From: Desulforapulum autotrophicum
GTDB taxonomy: Bacteria; Desulfobacterota; Desulfobacteria; Desulfobacterales; Desulfolunaceae
Direction: 5' to 3'
Length of the DNA: 64,000 nucleotides
Assembly: GCA_020723285.1 (NCBI GenBank)
Contig: DYJE01000027.1
Coordinates: 1-64,000, forward strand
The notes under the pieces were generated by a model. The model ran no database searches. It was not told where the DNA came from and worked only from the letters and a program-made list of their open reading frames with translations. Positions 59,208 to 64,000 of this stretch are shown here, in pieces (position 1 is the stretch's first letter; each line of letters opens with the position of its first letter). The position numbers and the translations under genes were made by a program.

Positions 59208-59813
59208 ATGACACGACCTAGACGAAACGATCATCTGCGCGAAATCCTTCTGAACAAGGGGATCGAGTGCATTACTGAACACGGGTATCACGGAACCGGC
59301 CTGAAGCAGATTCTGGACGCGGTGGGAGTTCCCAAGGGGTCGTTTTACCATTACTTCGCCAGCAAGGAAAAATTCGTGGCGGAAGTGATTGAATGGTACA
59401 ATCTGAAATCCATGGTTCTTCTGGATAGTTACATTTCAACAAGCCCGGAAGATCCTTTGACGATTGTCCGGAATGTCCTGATATACATGATCCAGGTTCT
59501 TGAACATGATCCCAAGGGGTGTCTGGTTGGGAACATAGCCGCTGAAATCGGTGATGAAAGCCCCGATTGCCAGGCAGCCATGCAGGCTGCGATCAATGAG
59601 TGGAGCAGGCGGATTTCAGGACTTATGGAACAGGCACAAGCCCAGGATCTGGTTCGTAACGACATAGCCCCCCAGGTCATGGCAGACATGATGTGGAATG
59701 CTTGGCAGGGGGGGCTTCTCAGAATGAAAATCGATGGGACCGTGAAACCGCTTGAGCAGACCCTTGAGGTGATGCTTGGGGTTTTGTTCTCATCTCCCAA
59801 TCTAACACAATAA
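59208..59813 (+). CDS. TetR-family regulator, NemR-like
   Basis: A 201-residue protein: HLREILLNKGIECITEHGYHGTGLKQILDAVGVPKGSFYHYFASKEKFVAEVI (TetR HTH with GSFYHYF), then a C-terminal domain with MIQVLEHDPKGCLVGNIAAEIGDESPDCQAAMQ, a CLVGN-x-x-x-E block seen in NemR/AcuR-type regulators. Cysteines in this domain could sense electrophiles as in NemR. Context is strong: an Old Yellow Enzyme gene follows 31 bp later, as nemR-nemA. No ribosome site precedes the ATG, in line with a leaderless mRNA. Confidence 0.85.
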   Translation: MTRPRRNDHLREILLNKGIECITEHGYHGTGLKQILDAVGVPKGSFYHYFASKEKFVAEVIEWYNLKSMVLLDSYISTSPEDPLTIVRNVLIYMIQVLEHDPKGCLVGNIAAEIGDESPDCQAAMQAAINEWSRRISGLMEQAQAQDLVRNDIAPQVMADMMWNAWQGGLLRMKIDGTVKPLEQTLEVMLGVLFSSPNLTQ

Positions 59814-59844
59814 AACGCCGGTGCATTCCGGCCAATGGAGATCC

Positions 59845-61080
59845 ATGATGAACGACACGGCCCGATCCCTCTTAGACACACCTTTGACCCTTCCATGCGG
59901 AGCGACCATTAAAAACAGGTTTTTCAAGTCGGCCATGAGCGAAATCATGGGCGACGATGAGAATCGCCCCACAATATCTCTGAACAGGCTTTACGAACGC
60001 TGGGCCGAAGGTGGGACCGGACTTCTGGTCACGGGGAACGTGATGGTGGACCGGAAGGCTCTCGGAGAGCCGCGGAACGTGGTTCTCGACCGTGAAGAGG
60101 ACATACCTGCCCTGGCAGCCTGGGCAGAGAACGGCAAGAAAAACAACACCCACATCTGGGTCCAGCTCAATCATCCGGGCCGCCAGAGTCCCAAATTTCT
60201 TTCACCTCAACCGGTGGCCCCATCGGCCATTCCCTACTCATCGGACCTGCGTCATGCCTTCAACACGCCAGTCGCTTTGAATGAAGAAGGCATTCAGGAC
60301 ATCATCGGGAAGTTCGCACGTTCAGCGTCTTTGTGCAAACAAGCAGGATTCACAGGGGTACAGATTCACGCGGCGCACGGCTATCTCGTCAGTCAGTTTT
60401 TATCGCCGCTTTATAATCAGCGTGACGATCGCTGGGGTGGCAGTCTTGAAAACAGAATGCGGTTTCTTCTTGAAATTATCCGCGCTGTCCGGGCTGAGGT
60501 CGGCCCGGAATATCCCGTGGGCGTCAAGCTGAACTCTTCGGATTTCAAGACAAAAGGATTCACCGAAGACGACGCTTTCGAGGTGGTCAAAGCCATAGCC
60601 GCTGAAAACGTGGATCTGATCGAAATCTCAGGCGGGACTTACGAGTCTCCCACGATGATGGATGGTCAAAGAAACGCCGAGAAATCACGTCCTTTTTTTA
60701 TCGATTTCGCCCAGCGGGCCGTGGCTGGCGTTGCCACGCCCGTGGTTCTCACCGGTGGTTTCCGCACGTCACAAGCCATGACAGATGCCATGGCTTACGC
60801 GGGTATCGCCATGGTCGGCATAGGTCGCCCCCTGGTGGTGGACCCGGATATGCCCAAAAAGATTCTTTCCGGCGAATCCTACCAGAGCACAGTCAGGCCG
60901 CTCACAACAGGTTTTCCGTTTATCGACCGGGTCGCCATGCTTGAGATCACCTGGTACGAAAATCAGATGCGTTACTTGGGTGAAGGAAAAGAACCCAAGC
61001 CCCATGAAGGGGTTTATTCCACGGTTTTCAAGGTGTTCAAACACATGGGCGGTATGGCTTTCAAACGGCGAAGGGCCTGA
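59845..61080 (+). CDS. NADH:flavin oxidoreductase / Old Yellow Enzyme family (NemA-like)
   Basis: A 411-residue TIM-barrel flavoprotein: TLPCGATIKNRFFKSAMSEIMGDD, YERWAEGGTGLLVTGNVMVD, IWVQLNHPGRQ, VQIHAAHGYLVSQFLSPLYNQRDDRWGGSLENRMRFLLEIIRAVR (OYE signature, HAAHGY and RxDxWGGS) and IAMVGIGRPLVVDP. No C-terminal FeS/dehydrogenase part follows, so it is a single-domain ene reductase rather than a 2,4-dienoyl-CoA reductase. It may detoxify electrophiles such as N-ethylmaleimide, nitro compounds or reactive aldehydes. The TetR gene upstream probably represses it. GGAGATCC precedes the ATG at 59845. Confidence 0.92.
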   Translation: MMNDTARSLLDTPLTLPCGATIKNRFFKSAMSEIMGDDENRPTISLNRLYERWAEGGTGLLVTGNVMVDRKALGEPRNVVLDREEDIPALAAWAENGKKNNTHIWVQLNHPGRQSPKFLSPQPVAPSAIPYSSDLRHAFNTPVALNEEGIQDIIGKFARSASLCKQAGFTGVQIHAAHGYLVSQFLSPLYNQRDDRWGGSLENRMRFLLEIIRAVRAEVGPEYPVGVKLNSSDFKTKGFTEDDAFEVVKAIAAENVDLIEISGGTYESPTMMDGQRNAEKSRPFFIDFAQRAVAGVATPVVLTGGFRTSQAMTDAMAYAGIAMVGIGRPLVVDPDMPKKILSGESYQSTVRPLTTGFPFIDRVAMLEITWYENQMRYLGEGKEPKPHEGVYSTVFKVFKHMGGMAFKRRRA

Positions 61081-61162
61081 GCCGTCCTGCTGAAACCGCA
61101 GGATGTGCCGTAAGGCCGTCCCGCACCCTCGCTGATAGTGAGCGTCGTCATATCTCATAATC

Positions 61163-61205
61163 GGGCCATGCACGCGATAACGCCGTCTGTTTCGCGGCAT
61201 GGCCC
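61163..61205. repeat. Long imperfect hairpin downstream of OYE gene
   Basis: GGGCCATGC (61163-61171) with GCATGGCCC (61197-61205), extended by CGCGA/TCGCG after a one-base bulge; loop of ~14 bases. It is not followed by a T run, so a classical terminator is not indicated. The rest of 61081-61485 holds no gene that I can support, only the promoter region of the secretion operon. Confidence 0.6.
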
Positions 61206-61485
61206 TTCCAGCCCCGAATTTAAAACAAGCCTCCCCGGTCAGTGGACCGTTCTTCAAAAAATCTCCGGATACCTTATATAAACCACTGCAGCCAATGGCA
61301 CTTTATGGGGTGCCGAAATGATATGTGATTCATGGGTGATCGTATCAGGGCACAAAGATGCCCAAATGAAACATCATGTATTGTAATGGGTAAAGAAATG
61401 TAATATAGAGCCCATGGATCATCTTCAAAAGATAAGTTACCTGTGTGGCGATAAAACATTTCATATGGATCCGACTGGAGTTTTC

Positions 61486-62022
61486 GTGAAAAAACGGTAT
61501 GTTCTCTTGATCCTGTTCATTATTTCGGCATGCTCCTCCTGTATGTCCGCCCCGGCATCTCCGCCTGAATGGAAAATGGAAAAAGAGGGGGTCGTGTTGA
61601 ACCTCAAGGCCGATGGGCATCTCAATGAAGCCGGAGGTAAACCATGCACCCTTTATTTTGTGGTATACCAACTGATAAACCCCAACGGGTTCAATCAGCT
61701 CAGCCAGGACATGGCCGGACTTTCACGGCTTCTTGAAAGCAAGATTTTTGATTCCAGCGTGGCATCGGTGCGAAGCATGGTGGTGTATCCCGGCAGCGAT
61801 ATGACTTACAAGATCGACAGGGCTGAAGGGGCCATGTATGTTGGAATCGTTGCAGGATACAACATCATGGCGAAGGAACGAATGACCCGGCTTTATGAAG
61901 TTCCTGTTTACGTCAAGAATCAGAATATATTCAGGACATCAAAAAAACTTGTTCCTGGAAAGCTTGAGATGAACGTGGTCTTAGGCCCCCAGCAGATCGT
62001 GGACGGTAAAGGGATAAAGTAG
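61486..62022 (+). CDS. tssJ: Type VI secretion system lipoprotein TssJ
   Basis: A 178-residue lipoprotein: VKKRYVLLILFIISAC (lipobox IISAC) followed by the TssJ beta-sandwich (LNLKADGHLNEAGGKPCTLYFVVYQLINPNGFNQLSQDMAGLSRLLESKIFDSSVASVRSM, VVYPGSDMTYKID, YVGIVAGYNIM). TssJ sits in the outer membrane and holds TssM of the trans-envelope complex. The GTG at 61486 is the preferred start (GGAG five bases upstream); ATG at 61465 is an alternative. One base separates its stop from tssK. Confidence 0.88.
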   Translation: MKKRYVLLILFIISACSSCMSAPASPPEWKMEKEGVVLNLKADGHLNEAGGKPCTLYFVVYQLINPNGFNQLSQDMAGLSRLLESKIFDSSVASVRSMVVYPGSDMTYKIDRAEGAMYVGIVAGYNIMAKERMTRLYEVPVYVKNQNIFRTSKKLVPGKLEMNVVLGPQQIVDGKGIK

Positions 62023-62023
62023 T

Positions 62024-63472
62024 ATGGACAAACCGTTGTTGTGGCATCAGGGGCTTTTTCTTCAGCCCCAGCACCTCCAGTTGAAAGACAAGCACGATCT
62101 TTCCCAGTTCACACCTTATTATCATCATTTTAAACCCTATCTCAAAGGGGTGGTGCGGATAGATCTCAACGAAAAAGGACTCTTGAATTACATGATGTCT
62201 GTTCATGGCGGAGAATTCTGGTTCCCCGATATGACCTATGCTGTTCTGGGAGAGAATGCCATTCTGGAAGCCCGTGATTTCAGAGAGCTTTTTCCCGCGG
62301 ACGGTGGGTCCATGATGGTGTATGTGGGCCTGAAGGCATGGATGGACGACCGGCCAAACGTCACGGAAATCAGCGAAACCTCAACGGACATCCGTTCAGT
62401 GACCACCCGTTTTGCCGTGGTGAGGGAAGAAAAAGACGTTCGCGATCTTCATCTGGGCGAAGCCAGGGCTCAGGTCAAGAGGATGGTCCACGTTTTGCGC
62501 CTGTTTTTCGGCAGTGAAGTGAGCCATGCTCCGAATTACCATATTCTTCCCGTGGCCAGGGTTGAACGCAAGGGTGAAAATCTTCATTTATCAAGCGAGT
62601 ATGTGCCTCCCTGTGTCGATATCAACGCCTCTGGCACCTTGTCCGAACTGATCCGGTCCATGGTTGACACGGTGATCGGAAGCGCGATGGGGTTTGGAGC
62701 CTACAAACGGAGCCGGGGCATTCACCATGCGGAACTGGGGTCGAAGGACATGGTTCATCTGATGGTTCTTTCGACGATCAACCGGTATGTCCCTTATTTT
62801 CACGCCCTTATTTCCGAACAAAAGACCGTTCACCCCCATGAGGTCTATGATGCCATCCGAAGGTTCACAGGAGAACTGTCCACGTTTTCCACTGAGGTGA
62901 GCGTTCTTGGAAACCTGGAGCATGAAAGCCGGTCAGGCGCTAAAACAAGAATTCCAGAAGGCCAGGAAGAGGGCGCTGCACTGGTGGTGAGTCTGAAACC
63001 CTACAACCATGAAGACCTGTGGGCCTGTTTCTCATCAGCGGTCAAGCTCGTAGAGCATCTGATCAAGGAAATCACCACGGGGCCCGACCATGTTCTGGAT
63101 ATTGTTTTTTCAGATCCCTACTATTCCTGCGCCATGGATGAGGCTCATTTCAAGAACGGCTACACCTATTACCTGGTGATGAAAACAGATATGGATCATC
63201 AAGACGTGGTGAATGCCGTGGATACGAATATCAAAATCACAGCCCCCAGCCTCATGACCACGCTTGTCGAACGGTCACTTCCAGGAATTCCGGTGAAACA
63301 TCTGCCGACGCCGCCCCAGGGGCTTCCACGGAGAACCAACGGAATTTACTTCAGGATCGACAACAGCCGCGAGGAGTTTAAAAATATACGTCAGGAAGGC
63401 CGCTTGTCTCTTTTCTGGTACGAACCCCCGGACGATCTTGAGATGGAACTGATGATGGTCAAGGATCAGTGA
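62024..63472 (+). CDS. tssK: Type VI secretion system baseplate protein TssK
   Basis: A 482-residue protein with the family start KPLLWHQGLFLQPQHLQLKDK, AVLGENAILEARDFRELFPADGGSMMVYVGLKAW, and C-terminal KHLPTPPQGLPRRTNGIYFRIDNS (a TssK-typical block) with DLEMELMMVKDQ at the end. TssK links the baseplate to the membrane complex by binding TssL and TssM. It lies between tssJ and tssL, the usual order. Confidence 0.95.
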   Translation: MDKPLLWHQGLFLQPQHLQLKDKHDLSQFTPYYHHFKPYLKGVVRIDLNEKGLLNYMMSVHGGEFWFPDMTYAVLGENAILEARDFRELFPADGGSMMVYVGLKAWMDDRPNVTEISETSTDIRSVTTRFAVVREEKDVRDLHLGEARAQVKRMVHVLRLFFGSEVSHAPNYHILPVARVERKGENLHLSSEYVPPCVDINASGTLSELIRSMVDTVIGSAMGFGAYKRSRGIHHAELGSKDMVHLMVLSTINRYVPYFHALISEQKTVHPHEVYDAIRRFTGELSTFSTEVSVLGNLEHESRSGAKTRIPEGQEEGAALVVSLKPYNHEDLWACFSSAVKLVEHLIKEITTGPDHVLDIVFSDPYYSCAMDEAHFKNGYTYYLVMKTDMDHQDVVNAVDTNIKITAPSLMTTLVERSLPGIPVKHLPTPPQGLPRRTNGIYFRIDNSREEFKNIRQEGRLSLFWYEPPDDLEMELMMVKDQ

Positions 63473-63473
63473 T

Positions 63474-64000
63474 ATGCGTCTTTCAGACTGTTTTGTGGAT
63501 CTTTTCGCCTTAGTATCCCATGCCATGGACAATCCGGGAAATTATCCGCCCTCGGGTGAAGCGCTGTGTCAGAGCGTGGCACACCTTATCGGCCAGAGCG
63601 AGATGATTTGCGAGGAATACGGATTCGATATGAACGACTTCGAGGCGGCACGATTCGCCGTGTTCGCCTGGATTGACGAAACCGTCATGAAATCAGGGTT
63701 CGAAGGGAAAACCGTTTGGCGGAAACAGCTTCTTCAACGGACATATTACCATACGGCCGGCGGCGGGGTTGAGTTCTACAAGCGCCTGGAAGAGATGGAC
63801 GAGGACAAGAAAGACGTCCGGGAGGTTTTTTTTCTGTGCCTTTCCCTCGGCTTTTCAGGACGGTACGGCTTGAATGAGGGTGATACCGCCGCACGGGAGA
63901 AGGTCAGAATCCAGCAGCTCAAGCGACTTACAGGAAGTTCCGGGTTCCCGGAATTAACTAAAGAGAAATTTTTCCCCTGTGCTTACGGACTTCCAGCATA
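63474..64000 (+). CDS. tssL: Type VI secretion system protein TssL (DotU/IcmH), truncated by window end
   Basis: An open frame from ATG at 63474 runs off the window (175 residues so far). It starts MRLSDCFVDLFALVSHAMDN and continues with EALCQSVAHLIGQSEMICEEYGFDMNDFEAARFAVFAWIDETVMKS, WRKQLLQRTYYHTAGGGVEFYKRLEEM and VFFLCLSLGFSGRYGL, the conserved cytoplasmic domain of DotU/TssL (the FAWIDE and GFSGRYG motifs are diagnostic). The C-terminal membrane anchor lies beyond the window. One base separates it from tssK. Confidence 0.93.
   Translation, partial: MRLSDCFVDLFALVSHAMDNPGNYPPSGEALCQSVAHLIGQSEMICEEYGFDMNDFEAARFAVFAWIDETVMKSGFEGKTVWRKQLLQRTYYHTAGGGVEFYKRLEEMDEDKKDVREVFFLCLSLGFSGRYGLNEGDTAAREKVRIQQLKRLTGSSGFPELTKEKFFPCAYGLPA

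Overview
The window looks like chromosomal DNA of a Gram-negative, moderately GC-rich anaerobe. The most likely source is the Desulfobacterota (delta-proteobacterial sulfate reducers of the Desulfobacterales type). This rests on gene content: lipobox lipoproteins with MltA and a type VI secretion operon, a DUF362 protein, an AmmeMemoRadiSam-type radical SAM enzyme beside UbiA/UbiX paralogues, FapA-type DUF342 proteins and many response-regulator, Hpt and HD-GYP proteins. No rRNA is present, so the assignment is inference.

Layout. 0-6.6 kb: an Rhs remnant, a YhhN-like membrane protein, a CDF transporter / MBL hydrolase / Toprim-like operon, a MerR-like protein with acidic 18-residue repeats, and a solute-binding-like protein without a signal peptide. 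6.8-7.0 kb: tRNA-Lys(CTT) with promoter and terminator. 7.2-14.8 kb: an efflux operon (DUF362, SDR, HlyD-like adaptor, ABC ATPase, two FtsX/MacB permeases) divergent from a TetR regulator, with a perfect 14-bp palindrome between them. 15.3-24.8 kb: a 9.4-kb island bounded by 121-bp direct repeats at the 3' end of tRNA-Glu(CTC). It carries HipBA and a type I restriction system (HsdR, HsdM, RhuM, HsdS) and is seeded with an octanucleotide (CACGAAGR) repeat at almost every gene junction and inside hsdS. The hsdS gene is split by an in-frame amber codon. No integrase is visible.

24.9-34.4 kb: an HD-GYP protein, a candidate small RNA, moaE-moaC-mltA, pyrR-moaB, and a pstSCAB-phoU operon behind a triple Pho box. 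34.5-41.3 kb: a CheY-like protein convergent with a CheA-like kinase lacking CheW, a chalcone-isomerase-like protein, a HIT protein, a FapA-like protein and a secreted tandem F-type lectin. 41.3-50.4 kb: a long leftward run of housekeeping and signalling genes (phosphoesterase, Dus, DUF123 nuclease, UbiX, UbiA, radical SAM, methyltransferase, then an RsbW-like / RsbU-like / Hpt module and an acyltransferase). 50.5-59.0 kb: an orphan DNA methylase, then a group of exported, apparently lipolytic proteins (SGNH lipoprotein, LifO-like protein, Tat lipoprotein, zinc-phospholipase-C-like protein), followed by a 7TM-AraC regulator. 59.2-61.1 kb: a NemR/NemA-like pair (TetR plus Old Yellow Enzyme). 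61.5-64.0 kb: the start of a type VI secretion operon (tssJ, tssK, partial tssL).

The most unusual structure is the octanucleotide repeat family of the restriction island. It lies between the genes and at the domain boundaries of the specificity subunit, where it could guide recombination.
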